A stretch of DNA of 64,000 nucleotides from Streptomyces sp. NBC_00236. GTDB taxonomy: Bacteria > Actinomycetota > Actinomycetes > Streptomycetales > Streptomycetaceae. The position numbers and the translations under genes are program-made. The stretch spans positions 7,192,001 through 7,256,000 of the forward strand of contig NZ_CP108100.1 of assembly GCF_036195045.1 (NCBI RefSeq), read 5' to 3'. Under the pieces are notes generated by a model that was given only the letters and a program-made list of their open reading frames with translations, did not search any database and had not been told where the DNA came from. Position 1 is the stretch's first letter; each line of letters opens with the position of its first letter. Shown piece after piece: positions 17,259 through 25,050 of this stretch.

Positions 17259-17280
17259 CCGGCGGATCCGGGCCGGCTCG

Positions 17281-17772
17281 TCAGCCGACGGGGCTGCCGT
17301 CCTCCAGCTCCACCGTTCCCGCGCCGGACTCCAGCACATTCAGTGCCGCACGCACGCGCCCGCGCAGGTTGCCGAGCAGGTACTGGCCGATGTCCGCGGG
17401 CTCGACGAGCTTCCACGACAGGAGCTCCTCCTCCTGGACCCGGACCGCCTTCAGCTGCTTCTCGTCCAGCACCCCGCCGTCGTACACATAGGCCACGATC
17501 GGCGGACGCGCCGTGCCGCGCGTCCAGTCCACCGCGAGCAGCCGGCCCGGCTCCAGGTCGAGGCCGATCTCCTCGGCCGACTCGCGTCGGGCCCCCTGCC
17601 GCGGAGTCTCGCCGTCCGCCGACTCGATCGTGCCGCCGGGCAGCGCCCAGCCCTTCCGGTAGTTCGGTTCGACGAGGAGCACCCGGCCCCGCGCGTCACG
17701 GAAGAGGCAGGCCGCACCGGCCAGGACCTTCGGGAGACCGGCGATGTACGCGGCGTAGTCATTGGTGGTCAC
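17281..17772 (-). CDS. Nudix hydrolase
   Basis: Pyrophosphohydrolase of 163 residues. The Nudix box is present from GGTIESADGETPRQ to ARRESAEEIGLDL (~residues 46-72); compared with the usual G-x5-E spacing it is two residues longer (SADGE), while the metal-binding REsaEExG part is exact. Start is a GTG at 17772; no in-frame ATG gives the complete domain. It cleaves a nucleoside diphosphate linked to some other group; substrate unknown. Convergent with the antitoxin-like gene. Confidence 0.9.
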   Translation of the reverse strand: MTTNDYAAYIAGLPKVLAGAACLFRDARGRVLLVEPNYRKGWALPGGTIESADGETPRQGARRESAEEIGLDLEPGRLLAVDWTRGTARPPIVAYVYDGGVLDEKQLKAVRVQEEELLSWKLVEPADIGQYLLGNLRGRVRAALNVLESGAGTVELEDGSPVG

Positions 17773-17884
17773 GTCGGCAGCGTAGTGGCCGGGTCCAGGG
17801 CCCGGACACCCATGGGCAGGGAGGGGGTGCTGCGGATAGGGTCGGGGCGGCGCGACTGCCTGTTCGAAAGCAAAGGGAATCAAG

Positions 17885-19018
17885 GTGACGGACGGAGCAG
17901 TGATGGAGACCGCACGCGTGCTCGTCGCGGCGGACAAGTTCAAGGGCTCGCTCACGGCCGTACAGGTCGCGGAGCGGGTGACGGCCGGGCTGCGGCGCGT
18001 CGCCCCCGAGGTACGGGTCGAGACCCTGCCCGTGGCGGACGGCGGCGACGGCACGGTGGCGGCCGCGGTGGCCGCCGGATTCGAGCGCCGCGAGGCGCGG
18101 GTCACCGGGCCGCTGGGCGACCCCGTGACCGCCGCGTACGCGGTGCGCGACACCACCGCCGTGGTCGAGATGGCCGAGGCCTCGGGCCTCCAGCACCTGC
18201 CGGCGGGCGTGTTCGCCCCGCTCACGGCCACCACGTACGGCTCCGGTGAGCTGCTGCTCGCCGCCCTCGAAGCGGGCGCGCGGACCATCGTGTTCGGCGT
18301 CGGCGGCAGCGCGACCACGGACGGCGGGGCGGGCATGCTGGCCGCACTCGGAGCCCGCTTCCTGGACGCGGACGGCAAGCCCGTCGGCCCCGGCGGCGGC
18401 GGCCTCGCCGATCTCGCCACGGCCGACCTGTCCGGGCTCGACCCTCGGCTCGGCGAGGTCGACCTGATCCTCGCGAGCGACGTCGACAACCCGCTCACCG
18501 GGGCCAAGGGCGCGCCCGAGGTGTACGGCCGCCAGAAGGGCGCGACCGAGGACGACGTCGCGGTGCTCGACGCGGCGCTCGCCCACTACGCCTCCGTGCT
18601 CGGGCCGGAGCAGGCGGACCTGCCCGGGGCCGGGGCGGCGGGTGGCATCGGGTACGGGGCGCTCGTCGCGCTCGGCGCGCGGTTCCGGCCCGGGATCGAG
18701 GTGATGCTCGACGTCCTCGGCTTCGCCCCCGCGCTGGAGCGGGCGACGCTGGTCATCACCGGCGAGGGCTCACTCGACGCGCAGACGCTGCACGGCAAGG
18801 CCCCGGCCGGCGTCGCCGCGGCAGCCCGCGCGGCCGGCATCGAGGTCGTCGCGGTGTGCGGACGCCTGGCGCTCGCACCGGAGGCCCTGGGCGGCGCGGG
18901 CATCCGCCGCGCGTACGCGCTCACGGAGCTGGAGCCGGACCCCGCGGTCTGCATGGCCGAGGCGGGGCCGCTCCTGGAACGGGTGGCGGAGTCCATCGCG
19001 CGGGACTTCCTGCGCTGA
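17885..19018 (+). CDS. Glycerate kinase
   Basis: Glycerate kinase of the GarK/GlxK family, 377 residues, which phosphorylates D-glycerate and so links glyoxylate or serine breakdown to glycolysis. Characteristic segments: VLVAADKFKGSLTA near residue 11, VGGSATTDGGAG near 140, ASDVDNPLTGAKG near 198 and GEGSLDAQTLHGK near 297. Two starts are possible: GTG at 17885 with AGGGA six bases before it, or ATG at 17903 with GGAG five bases before it; the longer form is listed. A perfect 15-bp terminator stem follows. Confidence 0.92.
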   Translation: MTDGAVMETARVLVAADKFKGSLTAVQVAERVTAGLRRVAPEVRVETLPVADGGDGTVAAAVAAGFERREARVTGPLGDPVTAAYAVRDTTAVVEMAEASGLQHLPAGVFAPLTATTYGSGELLLAALEAGARTIVFGVGGSATTDGGAGMLAALGARFLDADGKPVGPGGGGLADLATADLSGLDPRLGEVDLILASDVDNPLTGAKGAPEVYGRQKGATEDDVAVLDAALAHYASVLGPEQADLPGAGAAGGIGYGALVALGARFRPGIEVMLDVLGFAPALERATLVITGEGSLDAQTLHGKAPAGVAAAARAAGIEVVAVCGRLALAPEALGGAGIRRAYALTELEPDPAVCMAEAGPLLERVAESIARDFLR

Positions 19019-19027
19019 GACGACGAG

Positions 19028-19070
19028 GAGGGGCGTGGTCCGGGAGCTCAGCGACCGGACCACGCCCCTC
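19028..19070. terminator. Strong bidirectional terminator
   Basis: A perfect 15-bp stem (GAGGGGCGTGGTCCG, 19028-19042, with its complement at 19056-19070) and 13-nt loop lies between glycerate kinase and the convergent regulator. Its right arm overlaps the regulator's stop codon (19069-19071). Confidence 0.8.
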
Positions 19071-19794
19071 ACTCGCCCGGCGGGCTGAAACCCAGCCGCA
19101 CCGCGTCCAGCGCCAGCATCAGCTCCACCAGCTCGCGCGGCCGCGACAACGACCGTGACGTGAGCTCCTCCAGCCGCCGCAACCGGTTCAGCACCGTGTT
19201 CCGGTGGCAGCACAGCCGTACCGCCGTGCGCCCGGCCGATCCTCCGCACTCCACCCACGCGTCGAGCGTCGACACCAGCAGCGCCCGGTCCGTCGGGTCG
19301 CGAGCCAGCAGCGCCCCGAACACGTCCGTGGCCAGGTAGCTCGCCAGGGCCGGCTGGCCCGCCACCAAGGCCTCGGGGACCCTGCCGTCCAGGCAGACGA
19401 CCCCCTCCCCGCCCTCCCCGCACGTCAGCAGCGCCGCATCGGCCAGCCTGCGGGCCGCGCCCAGGGCGGACAGGCCGTCCACCACCGGACTGACCCCACC
19501 GGGGCCGGGGCCCGTCCCGGACAACAGCACGGCGACGGCGGCCGGGTCCGCCTCGCCCAGTTCCACCACCGCGATCTCCCGGTCCGGGCGCGACCGCCAC
19601 AGCAGCCGCATCCCGTGCGCGTCGGCCGGACGGTCCCAGGCGCACCCGCGCTCCGCGACCACCGCCACCGCGTACCGGCCCCGCTCCGGCAGCCCCAGTA
19701 CCGCACCGGCGAGCGCCGCGAGGTCCTGCCCGGTCTCGTCGTCCAGCAGCGCGTCGAGCAGCGCCCACCCCCGCTCGTCCCCGCGCTGCCGCAT
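19069..19794 (-). CDS. PucR-type helix-turn-helix regulator
   Basis: Regulator of 241 residues. The C-terminal HTH_30 domain is clear: RTAVRLCCHRNTVLNRLRRL, then RPRELVELMLALDAVRLG, as in PucR/CdaR proteins. The N-terminal part (AVAVVAERGCAWDRP, LSGTGPGPGG) looks like the short GGDEF-like or sensor part and is smaller than in full-length PucR. The ATG at 19794 is the first good start after a poorly conserved open stretch. It diverges from the liv operon, which suggests control of branched-chain amino-acid uptake. Confidence 0.82.
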   Translation of the reverse strand: MRQRGDERGWALLDALLDDETGQDLAALAGAVLGLPERGRYAVAVVAERGCAWDRPADAHGMRLLWRSRPDREIAVVELGEADPAAVAVLLSGTGPGPGGVSPVVDGLSALGAARRLADAALLTCGEGGEGVVCLDGRVPEALVAGQPALASYLATDVFGALLARDPTDRALLVSTLDAWVECGGSAGRTAVRLCCHRNTVLNRLRRLEELTSRSLSRPRELVELMLALDAVRLGFSPPGE

Positions 19795-20142
19795 ACCCGC
19801 TCCGTTCTCCGCACGCCCCTGGGGGCCGATTCCCTGCCCGGGCCCCGGCCCGCTCCGCCGGACCGCCGTCGTGAGGATGACACCGGTCCGGGCCGGGGGC
19901 GACAGCACACGCCCCGCCTCTGTGCGCGTGCACAACCGGCCGCCTTCCGCACGGGGCACCCGCAGCGTTTCGGCCGGTGACCGTGGACGCACGGCCCGCC
20001 CGCTGCTGGTCTGTGGCCCCACACAGACACAGGCAGGGCAGGGCAGGCCCAGGCGGACACCGCCGGCCACGACCGGACCGGAACCCCTGCGCACCACGAA
20101 TCGACACGTCGATTCCAAGACAAGGCGGAAGGAGGAGGACGC
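19795..20142. other. Intergenic region between PucR regulator and liv operon
   Basis: 348 bases without a gene. It holds the palindrome at 20098-20115, short GGCAG repeats near 20034-20048 and the livF ribosome-binding site GGAAGGAGGAGG (20127-20138). No clear sigma-70-type promoter was recognised. Confidence 0.5.
20098..20115. promoter_or_regulatory. Palindromic operator candidate before livF
   Basis: GAATCGAC-AC-GTCGATTC: 8-bp arms with a 2-bp centre, 28 bases before the livF start and just upstream of its ribosome-binding site. A repressor bound here could block the start of the operon; the adjacent PucR protein is the obvious candidate. Confidence 0.55.
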
Positions 20143-20940
20143 ATGGCAACGCTCGAGATCCGCGCACTGTCCGTGGGCTACGGCCCGGTACGGTCCCTGC
20201 GCGACGTCTCCCTCGATGTGCCGGCCGGCGCGATCACCGCCGTACTCGGCGGCAACGGGGCCGGGAAGACCACGCTGCTGCGGGCCATCTCGCGGACCCT
20301 CGGCTTCCACCGCGGGACGGGTACGGGCACCGTCCGCTTCGACGGACGCCCCCTCGACGGGCTGAGGCCCGCCCAGGTGGTGGCCGCCGGAGTGGTCCAG
20401 GTGCCCGAAGGACGACAGGTGTTCGCCCGCATGACGGTGGCCGACAACCTGCGGGCGGGCGCCCTCGGAGCCCGCGGCGGGCGCAAGGCGTCGGCGGGCG
20501 CGCTGACCCGCGTACACGAGCTGTTCCCGGTACTGGCCCAGCGGGCGCACCAGCGCGCCGGGCTGCTGTCGGGCGGCGAACAGCAGATGCTGGCGATGGG
20601 GCGGGCCCTGATGGCCCGGCCCCGGCTGCTGCTGCTCGACGAACCCTCGCTCGGGCTCGCCCCGTTGATGGCGCAGCGCATCGCCGAGACGGTGCAGGAG
20701 ATCAACGCCTCGGGCACCTCCGTCCTGCTCGTCGAGCAGAACGCGGCGATCGCCCTGCGGCTCGCCTCCACGGCCTACGTCCTGGAGGTCGGCGAGGTCA
20801 CCCTGGAAGGGCCGGCCGACGAACTCGCCGCCTCCGACGAGGTGCGCCGCCGCTACCTGGGCGTCGTCGACGAGACGGCCGCCGAGGACGCGGACCGGGC
20901 CGCCGGGTCCGTACGCAGTCTGAGCAGGTGGTCCGCATGA
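20143..20940 (+). CDS. livF: Branched-chain amino-acid ABC transporter ATPase LivF
   Basis: ATPase of 265 residues. Walker A GGNGAGKTT near residue 38, signature LSGGEQQMLAMGRALM near 147 and Walker B LLLLDEPSLGLAP near 167; the GLAP ending and QQMLA are LivF hallmarks. A strong ribosome-binding site (GGAGGAGG) precedes the ATG. First gene of livFGHMK; in many operons livF is near the end, so the order ATPases-permeases-binding protein is worth noting. The stop overlaps livG (ATGA). Confidence 0.93.
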   Translation: MATLEIRALSVGYGPVRSLRDVSLDVPAGAITAVLGGNGAGKTTLLRAISRTLGFHRGTGTGTVRFDGRPLDGLRPAQVVAAGVVQVPEGRQVFARMTVADNLRAGALGARGGRKASAGALTRVHELFPVLAQRAHQRAGLLSGGEQQMLAMGRALMARPRLLLLDEPSLGLAPLMAQRIAETVQEINASGTSVLLVEQNAAIALRLASTAYVLEVGEVTLEGPADELAASDEVRRRYLGVVDETAAEDADRAAGSVRSLSRWSA

Positions 20941-21740
20941 CCACCGCCCAGGAAGCAGCCCCGGTCACCACCGCCCCGGCCGCACTCGCCGTCCGTGACG
21001 TCACCGTCCGCTTCGCCGGACTCACCGCACTCGACGGCGTCTCCTTCACCGTCGAGCCGGGCAGCGTGCACGCCGTCATCGGCCCCAACGGGGCAGGGAA
21101 GTCGACCACCTTCAACGTGCTGTCCGGGGTGTACCGGGCGACATCCGGCACCGTCCACCTCGGCACGACGGAACTCACCGGACTCGCCCCGCACAAGATC
21201 GCCCAACTCGGCGTCGCCCGTACCTTCCAGAACCTGGCGCTGCCCCCGCACGCCACCGTCACCGACAGCCTGCTCCTCGGCCGCCACCGGCTCACCCGAG
21301 CCGGGTTCGTCGCCAGCGGACTGCGTCTGCCGTCCGCCGCACGCGAGGCCCGCCGCCATCTGGAACGGGTGCGCGAGATCGCCGAGTTCATCGGCCTGGA
21401 GAAGGAGTTGGACCGGCCGGCCGGTGCGCTCCCGTACGGACAGCAGAAGCTCGTCGAACTGGGCCGCGCGCTGTGCATGGAGCCGCAGGTCCTCCTCCTG
21501 GACGAACCCGTCGCCGGGATGACCGCCGACGAACGGCGGCGCACCGCGGCGGTCGTGGCCGGGGTCCGGAGGAGCCTCGGCATCTCGATCGTCCTCGTCG
21601 AACACGACATGGGAGTGGTGATGCGGCTCGCGGACGCCGTGACCGTACTCGACTTCGGACGCAGGATCGCGGACGGCACCCCCGCCGAGGTCCAGAACGA
21701 TCCGGCCGTCGTCCAGGCCTACTTGGGGGCACAGGAATGA
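20937..21740 (+). CDS. livG: Branched-chain amino-acid ABC transporter ATPase LivG
   Basis: ATPase of 267 residues. Walker A IGPNGAGKST near residue 50, Q-loop, TFQNLALPP, PYGQQKLVELGRAL in place of the classical signature (a LivG trait) and Walker B LLLDEPVAGM near 185, then the switch EHDM. Overlaps livF and livH by ATGA. With LivF it powers the LivHM pore. Confidence 0.93.
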   Translation: MTTAQEAAPVTTAPAALAVRDVTVRFAGLTALDGVSFTVEPGSVHAVIGPNGAGKSTTFNVLSGVYRATSGTVHLGTTELTGLAPHKIAQLGVARTFQNLALPPHATVTDSLLLGRHRLTRAGFVASGLRLPSAAREARRHLERVREIAEFIGLEKELDRPAGALPYGQQKLVELGRALCMEPQVLLLDEPVAGMTADERRRTAAVVAGVRRSLGISIVLVEHDMGVVMRLADAVTVLDFGRRIADGTPAEVQNDPAVVQAYLGAQE

Positions 21741-22627
21741 CCACCTTCATCGAACTCCTCCTCGGCGGCCTCTCCATCGGCTCGGTCTATGCACTGATCG
21801 CGCTCGGCTTCGTCGTCATCTTCAAAGCCACCGAGGTCGTCAACTTCGCCCACGCCTCCCTGCTGCTCGCGGGCGGCTACGTGACCGCGGTCCTCCACGA
21901 CGACATCGGCTTCTGGCCCGCACTCGCCGTCGGCATCGCGGGAGCGGCCGTCGTCGGAGCGGCGATCGAGTTCCTCGTGATGCGCCGCTACCGGGGCAGC
22001 GACCACAGCGTCCTGGCCATCGTCACCATCGGCGTCGACATCCTCCTCACCACCGAACTCACCCGGCGCATGGGCACGGACGTGCTGGCACTCGGCGACC
22101 CGTGGGGGAACGGTGTCGTCACCATCGGCGGCGTCACCCTCGCCGAGACGCGGATCGCCGCGTTCCTCGCCGCCGCTCTGCTCATCACGGCGTTCCTCCT
22201 GGCCTTCCGCTTCACCTCGTGGGGTGTGTCGATGCGGGCCGCCGCCGAGAACCCGCAGACCGCGGCCCTGATGGGGATCAAGCTCGGCCGGGTCTCGCTC
22301 GCCGCGTGGGCGGTGGCCGGAGCACTCGCCGCGGTGGCCGCACTCTTCCTCACCGTCTTCCCCACACCCGGACTGGAGCGGGCCACCTCACTGGCCGCAC
22401 TCAAGGCCTTCCCCGCGGCGATCCTCGGCGGACTCGACTCGACGACCGGGGCACTCGCAGGAGGCCTCATCGTCGGCGTCACCGAATCGCTCGCCACCGG
22501 CTACCAGAGCGACCTCTCCTTCCTGGGCCGCGGCATCGGCGACCTCGCCCCCTATCTGGTGATGGTGATCGTGCTGCTCCTGCGGCCCGCGGGACTCTTC
22601 GGTACGAAGGAGCTCGCCCGTGTCTGA
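21737..22627 (+). CDS. livH: Branched-chain amino-acid ABC transporter permease LivH
   Basis: Membrane permease of 296 residues, about eight hydrophobic segments. FIELLLGGLSIGSVYALIAL is the usual first helix; MRAAAENPQTAALMGI (~residues 166-181) is the cytoplasmic coupling loop; FPAAILGGLDSTTGALAGG is conserved near the C-terminus. Overlaps livM by eight bases. Confidence 0.93.
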   Translation: MTTFIELLLGGLSIGSVYALIALGFVVIFKATEVVNFAHASLLLAGGYVTAVLHDDIGFWPALAVGIAGAAVVGAAIEFLVMRRYRGSDHSVLAIVTIGVDILLTTELTRRMGTDVLALGDPWGNGVVTIGGVTLAETRIAAFLAAALLITAFLLAFRFTSWGVSMRAAAENPQTAALMGIKLGRVSLAAWAVAGALAAVAALFLTVFPTPGLERATSLAALKAFPAAILGGLDSTTGALAGGLIVGVTESLATGYQSDLSFLGRGIGDLAPYLVMVIVLLLRPAGLFGTKELARV

Positions 22628-23738
22628 GACCACGACCACCGAGACCGCGGGCACCCGCCTCACCACGCCGGGGACGGACCTCGCCGCCCGGCTGCGCCAC
22701 CCGCGTACCTACCTCTGGGCCATCGGCTCGGTGCTGCTCCTCGCGTTCCCGTTCTACCTGGACCGCTTCTGGCTGCAGGCCGGACTCTTCGCGATGGCCG
22801 CGGCCATCGGCGCCATCGGGCTCAACCTCCTCACCGGCGCCACCGGCCAGCTCTCCATGGGACACGCCTTCTTCCTCGCGGTGGGCGCCTACGGCTACTG
22901 CGTCCTGGCGGGGGAGAGCAGTACGGAGAACGGGCACGAGCTCTCCGGGCTCGGCCTGCCCAGCTGGCTCGCCGCCGTGCTCGCGGTCCTCCTCGCGGGA
23001 GCGGCCGGCGGACTGTTCAGCCCCATCGCGAGCCGGCTGCGCGGCGCCTATCTCGGCATCGCCACGCTGGCCCTGATCTTCATCGGCCAGCATGTGCTGT
23101 TCAACGCAGGCTCCCTCACCGGCGGCTTCAACGGCCGTGCCGTCCCACCGCTTTCGCTCTTCGGCTTCGGCTTCGACGACACCGAGGTCCTCGTGGCCGG
23201 GGTGCCGTTCCAGTCCTCCGAGAAGCTCTGGTACGCGGCGTTGCTCGCCCTGCTCCTGAGCGGCCTCTTCGCCCGCGGCGTGCTGCGCGGCCGGCCGGGC
23301 CGGGCGCTCAACGCCATCCGGGACCACCGCATCGCGGCAGGTGTGATGGGCGTTCCCGTGGCCCGCTACCGGGCGGGCGTCTTCGTCCTGTCCTCGATGT
23401 ACGCCGGACTGGCGGGCGTCCTGCTCGCGCTGGTCTTCCAGCGGACCGTGCCCGAGTACTTCGGCATGGTCCTGTCCCTCGAATACCTCGCCATGATCGT
23501 CATCGGCGGGCTCGGCACCGTGGCGGGAGCGGTCGTCGGGGCCGCCTTCGTCTCGCTGTTGCCGCAACTGCTCACCCACTACAGCGATTCTCTGCCCCTG
23601 GTCTCCGCCCCCGGTACGGGCGGTCTGGCTCCGGGCGAGGCATCGCGCTATCTGTACGGCGCCGCGGTGGTCGCGGCTGTCCTGTTCCTGCCCGGCGGCC
23701 TGACACGTCTGATGAAGAATTCAGGGGAGAAGAAATGA
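22620..23738 (+). CDS. livM: Branched-chain amino-acid ABC transporter permease LivM
   Basis: Second permease, 372 residues. GLNLLTGATGQLSMGHAFF and the later ALNAIRDHRIAAGVMGVPV coupling loop and MIVIGGLGTVAGAVVGA are LivM signatures. The GTG start lies inside the livH end; the stop overlaps livK. The N-terminus (SETTTTETAGTRLTTPG) is a polar cytoplasmic tail. Confidence 0.93.
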   Translation: MSETTTTETAGTRLTTPGTDLAARLRHPRTYLWAIGSVLLLAFPFYLDRFWLQAGLFAMAAAIGAIGLNLLTGATGQLSMGHAFFLAVGAYGYCVLAGESSTENGHELSGLGLPSWLAAVLAVLLAGAAGGLFSPIASRLRGAYLGIATLALIFIGQHVLFNAGSLTGGFNGRAVPPLSLFGFGFDDTEVLVAGVPFQSSEKLWYAALLALLLSGLFARGVLRGRPGRALNAIRDHRIAAGVMGVPVARYRAGVFVLSSMYAGLAGVLLALVFQRTVPEYFGMVLSLEYLAMIVIGGLGTVAGAVVGAAFVSLLPQLLTHYSDSLPLVSAPGTGGLAPGEASRYLYGAAVVAAVLFLPGGLTRLMKNSGEKK

Positions 23739-24985
23739 AACTGCGTGTGCTCGGGGCCGTGTGCGCGGCCCTCACCCTCACCCTCGTGGGCTGCAGCGAG
23801 AAGGCCAAGTCCTCCGACGAGGGGACCCAGGACAAGGCCGGCGTGAAGACCGGCCAGGGCGTCACCGACAAGGTGATCTCGCTGGGCGCGCTCACCGACA
23901 TGACCGGGGTCTACGCCTCGCTCGGCAAGAGCGTCACCCAGGCCCAGCAACTGTGGGTCAAGCAGACCAACGCCGCGGGCGGCATCTGCGAGCGCAAGGT
24001 CGAACTGACCGTGCGCGACCACGGATACGACCCGCAGAAGGCCATCGCCGGCTACACGGAACTGGCGCCGAAGGTGCTGGGCTTCGTCCAGTTCATCGGT
24101 TCGCCGTTCGTGGCCGCGGTCGAGCAGCGCATCGACGGCCAGGACAAGGGTCTCGTCCTGCCGCAGGCCTGGTCGGCGAACCTGCTGGGCAGCAAGTACA
24201 TCCGCGTCATCGGCGCCACGTACGACGTCGAGACGATCAACCTGATCGACTACCTGCTCGCCGAGAAGCGCATCGCCAAGGGCGACAAGATCGGTCATGT
24301 CTACTTCGAGGGCGACTACGGCGAGAACGCCCTGGCCGGCTCGAAGTACGCGGCGAAGGAGGCGGGCCTGACCGTCGTCGAGCAGAAGATCAAGCCCACC
24401 GACAACGACATGACTGCCCAGGTCGCCGCGCTCAAGCAGGCCGGCGTCAAGGCCGTCATCGTCAGTGCGGGCCCGCGTCAGGCGGCCTCCCTGGTCGGTG
24501 TCGCCGCCGCCACCGGCTTCAAGGTCCCGGTCGTCGGCAACAACTCGGCGTTCGCCCCGCAGCTGCTGAAGACCCAGGCCGGTCCCGCCCTGGCGGCCGA
24601 CTACTACGTCGCCGCCTCCACCCTCCCGATCGGCGACCCGGGCACCGGCCCGGCGAAGCTCGCCAAGGAGTACGGCGCCGAGTACCCGAAGGACGGCCTC
24701 GACAACGGCGTCATCGCGGGATACAACGCGGCGAGTCTGTTCGGTGAGGCGCTGAAGAAGGCCTGCGCCTCGAAGGACCTCACCCGTGAGGGCATCGACA
24801 AGGCCCTGCTCACCATCACCGACTTCGGCAGCGACTTCGGGATGCCGCATGACTTCTCCGACCCGGCGGCTCCCTCCACCCGGGAGAGCGTGATCATGAA
24901 GCCGGACGCCAAGACGCCCGGCGGTCTCAAGGTCGTCAGGCCCGCGGAGGCGGCCGCGGCGGCGAAGTCGTACACGCTGAAGTAG
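23735..24985 (+). CDS. livK: Branched-chain amino-acid-type substrate-binding lipoprotein
   Basis: Periplasmic-binding-protein type I, 416 residues. A lipoprotein signal ends in LVGC with the modified Cys at 20, so it is anchored outside the membrane. IGALTDMTGVYASLG is the conserved first strand of Leu/Ile/Val-type receptors and VAALKQAGVKAVIVSAGP lies in the second lobe. Family members also bind amides, urea or aromatic acids, so the ligand is not settled. Last gene of the operon; a long terminator hairpin follows. Confidence 0.92.
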   Translation: MKLRVLGAVCAALTLTLVGCSEKAKSSDEGTQDKAGVKTGQGVTDKVISLGALTDMTGVYASLGKSVTQAQQLWVKQTNAAGGICERKVELTVRDHGYDPQKAIAGYTELAPKVLGFVQFIGSPFVAAVEQRIDGQDKGLVLPQAWSANLLGSKYIRVIGATYDVETINLIDYLLAEKRIAKGDKIGHVYFEGDYGENALAGSKYAAKEAGLTVVEQKIKPTDNDMTAQVAALKQAGVKAVIVSAGPRQAASLVGVAAATGFKVPVVGNNSAFAPQLLKTQAGPALAADYYVAASTLPIGDPGTGPAKLAKEYGAEYPKDGLDNGVIAGYNAASLFGEALKKACASKDLTREGIDKALLTITDFGSDFGMPHDFSDPAAPSTRESVIMKPDAKTPGGLKVVRPAEAAAAAKSYTLK

Positions 24986-25003
24986 ACCGGCAGCAGCACA
25001 GGG

Positions 25004-25040
25004 CCCCGAGGCGGCACGCGTGAAGCGTGCCGCCCCGGGG
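25004..25040. terminator. Terminator between livK and the convergent glucanase gene
   Basis: CCCCG-A-GGCGGCACGC (25004-25019) pairs with GCGTGCCGCC-C-CGGGG (25025-25040): fifteen pairs, one mismatch, 5-nt loop. It can act for both converging genes (stop codons 24985 and 25051). Confidence 0.8.
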
Positions 25041-25050
25041 TGTCCGAGCG

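Noticed and set aside
19975..20000. GlnR-type box (GTCAC...GAAAC) before the liv operon
   Set aside because: The half-sites are five rather than six bases apart and there is only one pair.
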